Shown here one piece after another: positions 6,785 through 15,371 of a stretch of DNA of 34,625 nucleotides; position 1 is the first letter of the stretch; the number at the start of each line of letters is the position of its first letter. The translations under genes were made by a program, and so were the position numbers. This stretch comes from Hallerella porci (GTDB lineage Bacteria > Fibrobacterota > Fibrobacteria > Fibrobacterales > Fibrobacteraceae), in assembly GCF_003148885.1 (NCBI RefSeq), contig NZ_QGHD01000029.1, forward strand, positions 1 through 34,625. Direction: 5' to 3'. The notes under the pieces were generated by a model. It worked only from the letters and a program-made list of their open reading frames with translations. It was not told the DNA's origin and did not search any database.

Positions 6785-7534
6785 CTACTTTTTAATCGCT
6801 GCTAAAAAGTCTTTGAGTCTTTGATCTTTAGGATTATCAAAAATTTCTTCGGGAGTTCCGTCTTCTTTGATGATTCCATCGGCAAAGAAAAGAACACGAT
6901 TTGCAACTTCACGCGCAAAATTTAATTCGTGAGTCACAACAATCATCGTCATACCCGATTTTGCTAAATCCTTCATAATTTTTAAGACTTCATTTACCAT
7001 TTCGGGATCGAGCGCCGAAGTGGGTTCGTCAAATAAAATCACTTCTGGATTCATCGCCATAGAACGTGCGATCGCAACGCGTTGCTGTTGTCCGCCCGAA
7101 AGTTGCGCAGGATAATGATCGGCTCGATCTAAAAGCCCGATGCGTTCAAGTAAATCCTTTGCATTTTTTTCGGCTTCTTGCTTAGAAATTTTGCGGACTT
7201 TCATCGGCGCAAACATGATGTTTTTGAGAGCGGTCATGTTTTTGAACAAATTGAATTGTTGAAAAACCATTCCTACTCTTTCACGAATTTCGGGCTTTGA
7301 AAATTCTTTTCCTAAAATGTTTTTTCCGTCTAGGAAAATATTTCCGCTCGTTGGCATTTCAAGCAAATTCAACTGGCGCAAAAATGTGGATTTTCCGCAG
7401 CCCGAAGGACCGATGATTGCAATTACATCGCCTTTGTAAATGTCTAAAGAAATTCCTTTTAAAATTTCTTTTTCGCCATAAGACTTTGAGAGGTTTTCAA
7501 CGCGAATTAAAACTTCTTTTTTATTATCGTTCAT
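6785..7534 (-). CDS. Polar amino-acid ABC transporter ATP-binding protein (GlnQ-type)
   Basis: This is the ATPase subunit that powers amino-acid import. At 249 residues it has all ABC motifs in order: Walker [10 protein letters not shown] (42-50), Q-loop FQQFNLF (91-97), signature LSGGQQQR (145-152), Walker B VILFDEP (165-171) and the switch histidine in VVTHEL (199-204). The close match to GlnQ/HisP/ArtP size and sequence fits the PAAT family. Its start overlaps the end of the upstream permease/binding-protein gene by 11 bases, so both are cotranslated. A strong terminator follows. The transported amino acid cannot be assigned; glutamine, glutamate or a basic amino acid are all possible. Confidence 0.92.
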   Translation of the reverse strand: MNDNKKEVLIRVENLSKSYGEKEILKGISLDIYKGDVIAIIGPSGCGKSTFLRQLNLLEMPTSGNIFLDGKNILGKEFSKPEIRERVGMVFQQFNLFKNMTALKNIMFAPMKVRKISKQEAEKNAKDLLERIGLLDRADHYPAQLSGGQQQRVAIARSMAMNPEVILFDEPTSALDPEMVNEVLKIMKDLAKSGMTMIVVTHELNFAREVANRVLFFADGIIKEDGTPEEIFDNPKDQRLKDFLAAIKK

Positions 7535-9011
7535 TTTTCTTTAACCTCTTTTCAAGTTTGGAAACGCAAGTAGAAAGACCTGCAACAATTACAAAGTAAA
7601 TGGCTGCAACGACTAAAAGCGGAAGCATTGCTTCGTAAGTCATGCTGCGGATAATGTCGCCGCCGCGCGTTAAATCGGTTAATCCAATGTATCCGCAAAT
7701 CGAAGTTTCCTTGATGAGCGAAATAAATTCATTCGTTAAAGCGGGCAGAGAATTTTTGAACGCTTGCGGATAAACAACGTTTAATAAAATCGTTTTGAAT
7801 TTTAAGCCAAGGCTTCGGCCTGCTTCAATTTGTCCGGGGTCAACTCCTTTGATGCCACTTCGAATAATTTCAGAAACATATGCGCCCGAATTTAATCCGA
7901 AGGCAACGACGGCGACTAAAATTTTATCGATATTTACCGAAGCAAAAACGATGTAATAAATGATCAACAATTGCACCATCATCGGCGTTCCGCGAACAAC
8001 GGCAATGTAAGCGGTTGCAATTTTATTTAAGATTTTGCAGCTGCCATTAAATTCGTGAGTTGTTCGAATTTGTGCGATAATAAAACCGATGAAAATGCCA
8101 ACGAGAGCCGCGAAGAACGAAATGATTAAAGTGTTGACGAGACCGTTTGCGATAAATTTCCAGCGGGAATCTTTTACAAAATTTTTGTGCAAATGTTCGG
8201 TAAAGCTTTCGCTATTTTTTAAGGATTTATCGCCGCGCACGATGACGACAATTTTTGATTCGGTATAAGGTTCTGTGAAGTTAATTGATTTTTTGCGATC
8301 TTCGGTGACAGTAAATCCCGAAAATCCGACGTCTGCTTTTCCCGACATCACAGCGTTAATGACGGCGTCAAATTCAATGTCTTGAATTTCATACGGACGA
8401 TTGAGATAGTCCGTAATGTATTTAATCATTTCAATTTCAAGGCCTACGATTTCTTGACCTTCGTAATATTCATAGGGAGGAAATTGAGCATTTGTCGCCA
8501 TCACCAGAGGCTTTCCGGTGGTGACCTTTTTTTGATAATGATAATTGCTTGTTTGATTGATGAATGTATTATAAACAGAATCGTAAATGCCTTCGTCGCG
8601 CATTTTTTGCATGGCGACGTTGATAGAATCGAGAAGCGCTAAATTTTCTTTTGCGACAACGCCCGCATAAGTTTCGGAGACGAAGACTTCGTCTAAAATG
8701 CGAAGCGAAGGATTCAAGCGGACAAATGCTTTTGCCGGTTGGTCATCGCTTAAAACGGCATCGATTTTTCCTTGAAGTAACGCTTGGACGGCATCGGCTA
8801 ATTTCGTGTAGCGTTCTACATCGATTTTTGCGGTATCGCCACCGTATTCCGTCGCATAAATATCAGCCGTGTTTCCGATTTGCACGCCGACTTTTTTATG
8901 GCTTAAATCGTTGATGCAAAAAACGCGGTTCGGGATAACATCGCTTTTACTTTCGCAAGCCGAGAAAAGGAATGCGAAAATAGCAACAGTAAAAATGAAA
9001 AACTTGTGCAT
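7524..9011 (-). CDS. Amino-acid ABC transporter: lipoprotein-type binding domain fused to permease, apparently circularly permuted
   Basis: A signal sequence with lipobox FSAC (C19) is followed by residues 36-152 resembling the second half of a class-3 solute-binding protein ([43 protein letters not shown], normally the C-terminal helix). A linker (153-166) leads to residues 167-260, which resemble the first half ([48 protein letters not shown]). The permease then starts directly (about 285-485), with the usual NTLIIS opening, [10 protein letters not shown] and an EAA loop [12 protein letters not shown] (397-408). Each half occurs once and in swapped order, so one complete binding domain could form by circular permutation. 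It should place substrate at a permease homodimer, energised by the adjacent ATPase. Confidence 0.88.
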   Translation of the reverse strand: MHKFFIFTVAIFAFLFSACESKSDVIPNRVFCINDLSHKKVGVQIGNTADIYATEYGGDTAKIDVERYTKLADAVQALLQGKIDAVLSDDQPAKAFVRLNPSLRILDEVFVSETYAGVVAKENLALLDSINVAMQKMRDEGIYDSVYNTFINQTSNYHYQKKVTTGKPLVMATNAQFPPYEYYEGQEIVGLEIEMIKYITDYLNRPYEIQDIEFDAVINAVMSGKADVGFSGFTVTEDRKKSINFTEPYTESKIVVIVRGDKSLKNSESFTEHLHKNFVKDSRWKFIANGLVNTLIISFFAALVGIFIGFIIAQIRTTHEFNGSCKILNKIATAYIAVVRGTPMMVQLLIIYYIVFASVNIDKILVAVVAFGLNSGAYVSEIIRSGIKGVDPGQIEAGRSLGLKFKTILLNVVYPQAFKNSLPALTNEFISLIKETSICGYIGLTDLTRGGDIIRSMTYEAMLPLLVVAAIYFVIVAGLSTCVSKLEKRLKKNER

Positions 9012-9035
9012 TCTATTTTACCGAATGGGTGAAAC

Positions 9036-9056
9036 TTTAATTCAATAATAATTAAA
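9036..9056. promoter_or_regulatory. Inverted repeat in a divergent intergenic region, possible operator
   Basis: TTTAATT (9036-9042) and AATTAAA (9050-9056) form a 7-7-7 inverted repeat 25 bases upstream of the transporter start and about 50 bases upstream of the NAT-like gene. Its position between divergent genes fits a regulator site, but AT-rich palindromes arise easily by chance and the binding protein is unknown. Confidence 0.3.
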
Positions 9057-9104
9057 TTCGGAGCGGTTAATTTTTCTTTTCCGGATATTTTTAAATTTTC
9101 TTTG

Positions 9105-9863
9105 ATGATGCAGCAAGAAGTGTTAAATCTCTGCGAAAGTATTTCGCATGTGACTTATGAAAATTTAACGAAGATAATTCGTTATTCTCAAGCGAAAAGC
9201 GCTGACGGGGCGCGGCGATTAGACGATTGTTATGAGAACGATTTAGATGCGTGGATGGGCGGCGGAACTTGTTTTAGTTTGACGTGGCATTTGTACCGAA
9301 AACTTTTGGAAATGGGATATTCACCGAAGCTTTTGATGGGCGATAAACGCATTGAAAAAAATATTCATTGTGCGTTGCTTCTCCCCGTTGACGGCGAAGA
9401 TTTTTTGCTGGATCCAGGCTATTTAATTTTTGATCCGCTGAAAATTCCTGCAGCGATTCCATTTCAAATTGCGCAAGTGTTTTATCCGTTAAAACCGAAT
9501 GTTGTGCGCTTGGATTTGGAAAATGGAGTGCTTGGACTTTTCACGGGTTCGTTAAAAGGGCCTTTGAAATTGCGTTTTACATTTGATATTCGCGGTGTTT
9601 CTCCGCAAGAATTTCAAAGGCATTGGAGCGAATCTTTTGATCGAGAAATGATGACGTATCCTGTTCTCAATAAACTTGATCGCGAGAAAGGAATTCAATA
9701 TTATTATCAAAAAGGAAATTTGCTTATCCGCGATGAAAACGGTTCGCGAATGAAAAAAATTGCACCCGAAAATCAAGTGGAAAAAATTCACGAAATTTTT
9801 GGGATGGATAAGGAAACGGTGGAACGAGCACTCGGCAGTTTGCGTTCGCAGGGAAATCTTTAA
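9105..9863 (+). CDS. Arylamine N-acetyltransferase-like / transglutaminase-fold protein
   Basis: The order Cys-His-Asp matches the NAT catalytic triad: C57 in MGGGTCFSLTWHLYRKLL (residue numbers from the upstream TTG at 9102), H89 in NIHCALLL and D104 in FLLDPGYLIFDP. NAT enzymes acetylate arylamines or hydrazines from acetyl-CoA through the cysteine. The C-terminal half is divergent, so a different acyl transfer or a related transglutaminase-like activity is possible. Length is close to the family norm (250-280). The start is TTG-ATG-ATG; I chose the first ATG (9105), and no clear ribosome site separates the options. It is transcribed divergently from the transporter and ends at a strong terminator. 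Confidence 0.7.
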   Translation: MMQQEVLNLCESISHVTYENLTKIIRYSQAKSADGARRLDDCYENDLDAWMGGGTCFSLTWHLYRKLLEMGYSPKLLMGDKRIEKNIHCALLLPVDGEDFLLDPGYLIFDPLKIPAAIPFQIAQVFYPLKPNVVRLDLENGVLGLFTGSLKGPLKLRFTFDIRGVSPQEFQRHWSESFDREMMTYPVLNKLDREKGIQYYYQKGNLLIRDENGSRMKKIAPENQVEKIHEIFGMDKETVERALGSLRSQGNL

Positions 9864-9869
9864 AACGAA

Positions 9870-9892
9870 AAAGCCGCGCGAAGCGCGGCTTT
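9870..9892. terminator. Bidirectional hairpin terminator
   Basis: AAAGCCGCGC / GCGCGGCTTT form a perfect 10-bp stem with loop GAA between the convergent NAT-like and glucokinase genes. On the plus strand it is followed by CATTTT; the stem ends in a run of T on either strand. Confidence 0.85.
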
Positions 9893-9896
9893 CATT

Positions 9897-10964
9897 TTAC
9901 TTTTGCAAATTGATGCTAGCGTTTGCGGCGCCGTAAAGACTGATGCTGTAATCTTTGATGACGTAAATCGGCATCTTCTTTAAGAGAGGGAGAATATTCG
10001 GGTTATAATTCTGTTCGAAGAATTTCATGAAGAGATTATCGTTGATGAGCCAACGCAAATCTTTTTGCATAGCTCCGCCCGCGAGATAGAATCCGCCAAA
10101 AGGCAAGAACATGGCGCAGACATCGCTTGCGTAACGGGCGAGCATTTTTACCCAAAGGCGCATCATTTCAGCGGCGACAGGATCGGTATCGCTTGCGCGG
10201 CTAATGTATTTCGGGCGGTCGCTCCAAACGGTAGATTCAATTTTTTTGAACGCTTCGTTATCGGGGACTCCGCGCGTGTCGCGCCACCATTCATAAAGAT
10301 GAGCTAAGCCTTGACCTGCGCAGAGAGGTTCTACGCCGGGAACTTGGCCGAGACGCTTTTGCATATAATCGCGGAAAGCTTGAGAATCGGCGTCAAACGG
10401 CGCAAAAGAAATGTGCCCGCCTTCGGAACTTGCTGGAATGTATTTGTTTCCGTCGAAAACGAGGAACGAAATTCCCATGCCTGTGCCCGGTCCGATGACT
10501 ACTTTCGTCGCCGGCTTGGATTCGGGAGTTGAACCGTCTAAGTGCGGCATTTTGTAAATCTGTTCTGCATCGTTGACGTTTAACGTCGGAATGCCGTAGC
10601 TGATTGCGACGAAATCGTTGACGACCATCACGGGGAAACCGAGTTTTGCGGTGAGTTCATCGCCGTCTACGCGCCAAGTCAGATTTGTCATCACGCAGCG
10701 GTTTTCGGCAACAGGACCTGCAGCGCTAATGCAGCAATGGCTTGGTTTTAAATCGGGACGCTTTTCGGCTGCGATATGTAAAACTTCAACAATCGGAGCT
10801 TCCAAACCCGAAATTTGACCGGAAGCGTAATCGGCTTTCATCACCAAGGTAAATTTGCCTTCTTTACAGGCGACAAGTCCAATGTTTGTATTGGTTCCGC
10901 CGACATCAATTGCAAGAACTAAACGTTCAAATTCAGCTTCGGGATTGCACCATTTTAATTCCAT
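9897..10964 (-). CDS. glk: Glucokinase (PF02685 type)
   Basis: Glucokinase phosphorylates glucose to glucose-6-phosphate with ATP, the entry step for glucose released from cellulose. The 355-residue protein has the phosphate loop LAIDVGGTNTNIG (18-29), the substrate region VVNDFVAISYG (N116, catalytic D117), the ATP-site segment IGPGTGMGISFL (157-168), EGGHISFAPFD (181-191) and a C-terminal LAGGA loop. It lacks the ROK cysteine-rich zinc motif, which supports the bacterial Glk rather than the ROK group. It is slightly longer than E. coli Glk (321). It is a single minus-strand gene with a terminator between it and its upstream neighbour. Confidence 0.92.
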   Translation of the reverse strand: MELKWCNPEAEFERLVLAIDVGGTNTNIGLVACKEGKFTLVMKADYASGQISGLEAPIVEVLHIAAEKRPDLKPSHCCISAAGPVAENRCVMTNLTWRVDGDELTAKLGFPVMVVNDFVAISYGIPTLNVNDAEQIYKMPHLDGSTPESKPATKVVIGPGTGMGISFLVFDGNKYIPASSEGGHISFAPFDADSQAFRDYMQKRLGQVPGVEPLCAGQGLAHLYEWWRDTRGVPDNEAFKKIESTVWSDRPKYISRASDTDPVAAEMMRLWVKMLARYASDVCAMFLPFGGFYLAGGAMQKDLRWLINDNLFMKFFEQNYNPNILPLLKKMPIYVIKDYSISLYGAANASINLQK

Positions 10965-11047
10965 AAAGACTCCGTAAAAAGATTCGGATGAAGTTTCCGT
11001 AAAATGTTGCTCTTAATATATCCAAAAATTAAAGTTTGCGGAAAAAG

Positions 11048-11073
11048 AAAATGGGAAAAGAATTTCCCATTTT
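11048..11073 (-). terminator. Intrinsic terminator of the glycosyltransferase-PCMD pair
   Basis: AAAATGGGAAA (11048-11058) pairs with TTTCCCATTTT (11063-11073), loop of 4 bases. On the minus strand it is followed by CTTTTTCC, downstream of the PCMD gene. Confidence 0.75.
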
Positions 11074-11099
11074 AATCTTTTTTGCGAAATATCACCGTT

Positions 11100-12167
11100 T
11101 TAATAGACAAATTCAAAGTCTTTGACGATGAGAGTTGCGTTTTCTTGCCCTTTGAAATAATCTCCTTTGCGGCTGCTCGCAAAGACGACATTTACATGCG
11201 TAATCGGTTCGTCGGCATTTCCTTGAACCGCATTTTCGGGAAGCGAATCCGCATTGGTGTGAGCGCGTCCGTAGATGAATTTTGTTTCAAGAGTACGAAG
11301 GCCATTTTTATCCGGCTTTGAAATCGAGATGACTCCTTCTTTACTCGTATCGTGATCGTTTGTTGCGCTGTACCAAGCGACGCCGACAAATCGCCGTACT
11401 TTATCTTTGCGATTTTCGAGAGTTGCCATGACGGTGCAAGAATCGCCGAGACCATCGTATTTGAATTTGACGCGAATCGCTTTCGGGCGCGCTTCGAAGG
11501 GAACTCCCCAACGGATGAGCGCTTTTCCATCTTTATCGGTAAAACCTAAAAGTTGCGATAAACTCATATTGCGAACAATTCTTCCGGTGAAAAGATTCCC
11601 GCTGGCAATGACGCCGACGACTTTGCGTGTGGTGAGCTCGGCTGCGTAACTGCTATCGGCGAGAAGAATTTTTTTTGTGGGCCATTTCTTGCTTCCCGAA
11701 GCGGAGAACGCAGGATTTCCATTATCCCAAATATGATGCTCGGGCGACTTCCCCACCATTTCATCGCATTTGACTTTTCCGAGAGTGATGAATCCGGGAA
11801 CTTTTTCGCTGTGCCAAGCTCCGAAAGAACTTCCGGGAAGTTGATAACCGCCTTTGATTTTCCATTCGGATTCGCCGATGTTGAATTTTGTCCAATTGCG
11901 CAAATCGATTGTATCGCGGAGATTTTCTGTTAACGAATCTTTGACGGAAAAAGTTTCGACGAAAGCGTGTGACAGCGGATAAATTCCATTTTTCCCGTAA
12001 TAATTGACGGTTACGAAAATCGTTTTTTGTAACGTATCGATTTTTGCTTTGCCGACTTGTCCGCGAATGTGAATTTTTCGAATCGGATTTTCGGCAAAAG
12101 TTTGCGCCGAAAGCGAAAGGAAAACGGCGAAAAAAAGAATTGTCAATTTGGAAAAATTGCGTTTCAC
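11100..12167 (-). CDS. Secreted PCMD-domain protein (putative carbohydrate metabolism domain)
   Basis: A signal peptide (about 1-25, cleaved after AQTFA) shows export. Residues about 125-350 fit the PCMD family (PF13201-like): WDNGNPAF, AAELTTRKVVGVIASGNLF, a GRIVRN segment and WGVPFEARPKAIRVKFKY, followed by beta-rich sequence ending in VKDFEFVY. PCMD proteins of Bacteroidetes and Fibrobacteres are surface or periplasmic beta-sandwich proteins thought to bind or process glycans; a reaction is not established. The start is GTG, overlapping the TGA of the upstream glycosyltransferase (GTGA), so the two are translationally coupled. No other start with a better ribosome site was seen. Confidence 0.75.
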   Translation of the reverse strand: MKRNFSKLTILFFAVFLSLSAQTFAENPIRKIHIRGQVGKAKIDTLQKTIFVTVNYYGKNGIYPLSHAFVETFSVKDSLTENLRDTIDLRNWTKFNIGESEWKIKGGYQLPGSSFGAWHSEKVPGFITLGKVKCDEMVGKSPEHHIWDNGNPAFSASGSKKWPTKKILLADSSYAAELTTRKVVGVIASGNLFTGRIVRNMSLSQLLGFTDKDGKALIRWGVPFEARPKAIRVKFKYDGLGDSCTVMATLENRKDKVRRFVGVAWYSATNDHDTSKEGVISISKPDKNGLRTLETKFIYGRAHTNADSLPENAVQGNADEPITHVNVVFASSRKGDYFKGQENATLIVKDFEFVY

Positions 12168-13279
12168 TGCGGACGTCCCGGTTTTAAATTTTTGTAAACT
12201 TCTTCGATTTTTTTGACGGATTCTTTCACCCGATATTGATTTCCTTGATCGATGAAACGCTTGCTCATCAAAGCTTTTTCTTCGGGATGTTCAATCCAAT
12301 AATCAATTTTCTGGGCGAGATCGTCAGCGTCGCCCGGCTTAAAAAGCGAACGCTCATCGAGTGCAAAATGAACTGTCGCACTTTTCTTTGCGTTGGCGAT
12401 AATCGGAACGAGCCCGCAGGCGAATGCTTCCATGCAAGCGATGGCTTCGATTTCGGCATCGGATGCGTGCACATAAATATCGGTGCTGCGGATAATTTTT
12501 AAAAGTTCTTCTGTGGAGTAAAATCCAAAAATCGGTTCGCGCGGAAGATCACGAGAAAGCTTCTTGTATTTTTCGAGAAGCGGACCTTGTCCCGCAAAAA
12601 CGAGTTGAATTTTATCCGCATATTTTGATTTCTTTGCGGCGGCGATAATTAAATCTTGACGCTTTTCGGGAGAAAGTCTTCCGATCATTAGAACGCGAAT
12701 ATTTTCGTGTGGAATCATTTCGCCTGGAGTAAATGCTGCATCGACGCCGTTGCTAATCACATGTAAATTTGCTTTGTAACCGTTATCGCGTAATTCGCCG
12801 GCGATAAATTCTGTGGGGCAATGAATGTCGTTAAAGCGTTTATAAAAATAGTGATAAAGAAAACGGTAAAAGAATTTTGCAGCGAGAGAAACTTTTCCGA
12901 GTCCGATGTTGTACGTGATATTTTCGGCTTGGACATGAAATGCTGCAAGGCAAGGAATCTGCATTTCGCGAGCCATTTTTTCGACGGCGCGCGCAAGCGG
13001 AAATGGCAAATAAAAATGAACGACGTCCAATCCCGTTAAAAATTCGCGGATTACTTTTGCATCGATTTTAGCAAAGGTAATTCCCTGCGGATCGGCAAAA
13101 TGCGAAACGATGGGAATATTCCATTTGGGCAGAATAAATTTGTCTTTTCCCGGAGCGCCTGCGGTGAGAACGCGGACGGTGTGACCTTCTTTGCGAAGAT
13201 TTTCAACGAAACGGCGCGCGGATGCGGTGGTTCCGTTATTTAAAGCATCATAAGTGTCGATGACTAAGCCGATAATCAT
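12164..13279 (-). CDS. GT4-family glycosyltransferase, similar to diacylglycerol glucosyltransferases
   Basis: GT-B fold transferase of 371 residues. The N-terminal domain begins MIIGLVIDTYDALNNGTT and includes the acceptor-side region GLDVVHFYLPFPLA. The C-terminal nucleotide-sugar domain begins near VLMIGRLSPEKRQDLII and carries the retaining EX7E motif in EIEAIACMEAFACG. The opening resembles alpha-monoglucosyldiacylglycerol synthases, so a lipid acceptor is plausible, but acceptor and sugar are not determined. It has no signal peptide and should act at the cytoplasmic face of the inner membrane. It is coupled to the downstream PCMD gene and divergent from the GH9 gene, with a 121-bp shared intergenic region. 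Confidence 0.85.
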   Translation of the reverse strand: MIIGLVIDTYDALNNGTTASARRFVENLRKEGHTVRVLTAGAPGKDKFILPKWNIPIVSHFADPQGITFAKIDAKVIREFLTGLDVVHFYLPFPLARAVEKMAREMQIPCLAAFHVQAENITYNIGLGKVSLAAKFFYRFLYHYFYKRFNDIHCPTEFIAGELRDNGYKANLHVISNGVDAAFTPGEMIPHENIRVLMIGRLSPEKRQDLIIAAAKKSKYADKIQLVFAGQGPLLEKYKKLSRDLPREPIFGFYSTEELLKIIRSTDIYVHASDAEIEAIACMEAFACGLVPIIANAKKSATVHFALDERSLFKPGDADDLAQKIDYWIEHPEEKALMSKRFIDQGNQYRVKESVKKIEEVYKNLKPGRPQ

Positions 13280-13400
13280 AAAGCGGAATTTAGAAAATTG
13301 CTACAGTGGATACACGAGAAAACAAAAAGTTTAAAATAGTGGGAACGATTTATGGGATAAAACTTAGTTTATTTGAAAACTTCAACGCAAGGAGTCGCTT

Positions 13401-15236
13401 ATGTTTTTCAAATTCGGCGTGAAACAGTATATTCCCGCAGTGGTTTCCGCATTTTTCTTTGCCTCTTCGGCGTATGCAGCGACTGCTTACATTAACCAAA
13501 TCGGTTATCGCACAAGCGACCAGAAAGAATTTACAATCGAAGGCGCTTCGGGCGCAGTGGAAATCGTCGATGCGGCAAATCAAACCGTTTTAACGGTAAC
13601 GCCTTCAATGGCGACGCAATGGAGTCCGTCGGGACAAAGCGTGCAACTGGCGGATTTTTCGGAATTGAAAACGCCCGGAATTTATTCGATTAAAGTCGGC
13701 GGCGAAATTTTACGGAGCGATTTGAAAATCGCGGATAAAATATTTGAAGAAGTGACGAAAGCTTCTTTGAAGTGGTATTATTATCAGCGGGCTTCGATGA
13801 CTCTTGATGAAGCGTATGCGGGAAAGTGGAAACGCGCTGCGGGACATACAAATCCGACGGCAACATTGCACAATTCTACGGGCTCTTCGGGAAGTCTTGC
13901 GACATCGAAAGGTTGGTACGACGCGGGCGATTATGGGCGTTACATTGTCAACTCGGGCATTACCACTTACACGCTCATTTCTTTGTATGAACATTTCCCC
14001 GAATACTTTAACACGTTGAAATGGAATATTCCCGCAGAAGGCGCGCTCCCCGATTTGCTCGCAGAAATTAAATACAATTTGGATTGGATGCTAACGATGC
14101 AAGCGCCGGATGGCGGCGTTTATCACAAATTGACAACTCTTGGATTCCCGGGCGATGTGATGCCTGCGAAAGATAAAGACCTGCTTTATGTCATCGGAAA
14201 AGGAACAGCGGCGACATTTGATTTTGCGGGAGTCATGGCGGCAGCTTACCGCATTTACAAAAATTTCGACGCGACTTTTGCAAATCAATGTTTAGAAGCG
14301 GCGAAAAAAGCTTACACTTGGGGAATTGCAAATCCGAATGTGGCATTTTCAAATCCGAGTGATGTGTCTACGGGCGAATATGGCGATAGCGGATTAGAAG
14401 ATGAAAAATTATTTGCAGGAACAGAATTGTTTATTTCAACTGGCGAAGCTTCGTATAAGCAGACAGTAAACGAAGGAAGTGTTCCAGGCTGGGGAAATGT
14501 AACGGGACTTGCTGTTTACGGAATTGCAACGCATGCCAAAGAAATGGGAAGCGATGCAGCAAATGCGCTTACCATTCTCAAGAAAACGGCGGACGAATTT
14601 GCAGAGCGCGCCAATACAGGCTTTGGCGTAGTGATGTCGGATTATGATTTTGTTTGGGGTTCCAATTCTGTCGCGGCGAATCAAGGTGTGTGGCTTTTAT
14701 ACACGTATTATTTGACGGGCGAAAAGAAATATTACAATGCGGCGTGTAAAGTTCTCGATTATTTGCTCGGAAAAAATCCGCTGAATATGTCGTTCTTAAC
14801 CGGATTCGGTTCGACGTCACCGATGATGCCGCATCATCGCCCGAGTACAGCAGACGGCGTGAAAGAACCGGTGCCCGGAATGCTCGTAGGCGGTCCGCAG
14901 CCAGGTGGCGAAGACATTGGTTCGCAAAGTTGGGAATGTCGCGATTATCGGACGGGTTATCCTGCTACATCTTATACTGATAACCGTTGCAGCTATGCGT
15001 CCAATGAAGTTGCGATTAACTGGAACGCTCCATTAGCATATTTAGCGGGCGCATTGGAAGCGATTAACAGCGGCTATAAACCGTCGTTTGCTTCTTCGGA
15101 AATGAGTACTGCCTTGAAACCGATTTTTGCAAAGAAAACGGAAAGAAATGCAATTCGTTTGCGCTTTGCAGAGCAAACAGTTTTTGTAGAAAAGAACGGC
15201 AAACGTTTTGATTTAAAAGGAATGCGTTTAAAGTAA
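13401..15236 (+). CDS. Secreted GH9 endoglucanase with N-terminal Ig-like (CelD_N) domain and C-terminal sorting-like tail
   Basis: GH9 enzymes cleave beta-1,4-glucan with inversion. A signal peptide (1-26) precedes a CelD_N-type Ig-like domain (about 27-110, INQIGYRTSDQKEF) and the (alpha/alpha)6 catalytic domain (about 115-560). The catalytic base region GWYDAGDYGRYI (D174, D177), the HHRPS substrate motif (478-482) and the acid E536 in SNEVAINWNAP are all present. The last 35 residues (KTERNAIRLRFAEQTVFVE, KNGKRFDLKGMRLK) resemble the short C-terminal tail of Fibrobacter secreted enzymes and of type IX cargo. AAGGAG (13389-13394) lies 6 bases before the ATG. No carbohydrate-binding module was seen. 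A terminator follows. Confidence 0.93.
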   Translation: MFFKFGVKQYIPAVVSAFFFASSAYAATAYINQIGYRTSDQKEFTIEGASGAVEIVDAANQTVLTVTPSMATQWSPSGQSVQLADFSELKTPGIYSIKVGGEILRSDLKIADKIFEEVTKASLKWYYYQRASMTLDEAYAGKWKRAAGHTNPTATLHNSTGSSGSLATSKGWYDAGDYGRYIVNSGITTYTLISLYEHFPEYFNTLKWNIPAEGALPDLLAEIKYNLDWMLTMQAPDGGVYHKLTTLGFPGDVMPAKDKDLLYVIGKGTAATFDFAGVMAAAYRIYKNFDATFANQCLEAAKKAYTWGIANPNVAFSNPSDVSTGEYGDSGLEDEKLFAGTELFISTGEASYKQTVNEGSVPGWGNVTGLAVYGIATHAKEMGSDAANALTILKKTADEFAERANTGFGVVMSDYDFVWGSNSVAANQGVWLLYTYYLTGEKKYYNAACKVLDYLLGKNPLNMSFLTGFGSTSPMMPHHRPSTADGVKEPVPGMLVGGPQPGGEDIGSQSWECRDYRTGYPATSYTDNRCSYASNEVAINWNAPLAYLAGALEAINSGYKPSFASSEMSTALKPIFAKKTERNAIRLRFAEQTVFVEKNGKRFDLKGMRLK

Positions 15237-15262
15237 TGAACTCCTCTCCTTGTATGAGGGAA

Positions 15263-15292
15263 GGGCGCTGCGAATGCGGCGCTCTTTTTTTT
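15263..15292 (+). terminator. Intrinsic terminator of the GH9 gene
   Basis: GGGCGCTGC / GCGGCGCTC (with two G-T pairs) form a 9-bp stem with loop GAAT, followed by eight T residues, 27 bases after the GH9 stop. Confidence 0.88.
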
Positions 15293-15339
15293 ACAAAAAA
15301 GTGCTTTTAAAAAGAGAAAAATCTATTTTTAGTTTTGAA

Positions 15340-15355
15340 TGGCACATTTTTTGCT
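15340..15355 (+). promoter_or_regulatory. Candidate sigma-54 (-24/-12) promoter upstream of the lpt-rpoN operon
   Basis: TGGCACATTTTTTGCT matches the sigma-54 consensus TGGCAC-N5-TTGCW at every defined position with correct spacing. It lies 16 bases before the preferred lptC ATG (15372), in a gene-free stretch after the GH9 terminator. The expected transcription start would leave a very short leader (about 6 bases), which is a weakness. No enhancer-binding site or activator gene was recognised nearby. Since the operon encodes sigma-54 itself, a functional site would mean self-regulation. Confidence 0.45.
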
Positions 15356-15371
15356 GGAACTGTTTGGACGG

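Noticed and set aside
15339-15371. ATG at 15339 as the lptC start
   Set aside because: It lies in the sigma-54 motif, lacks a ribosome site, and would put extra residues before a clear lipoprotein signal that begins at 15372.
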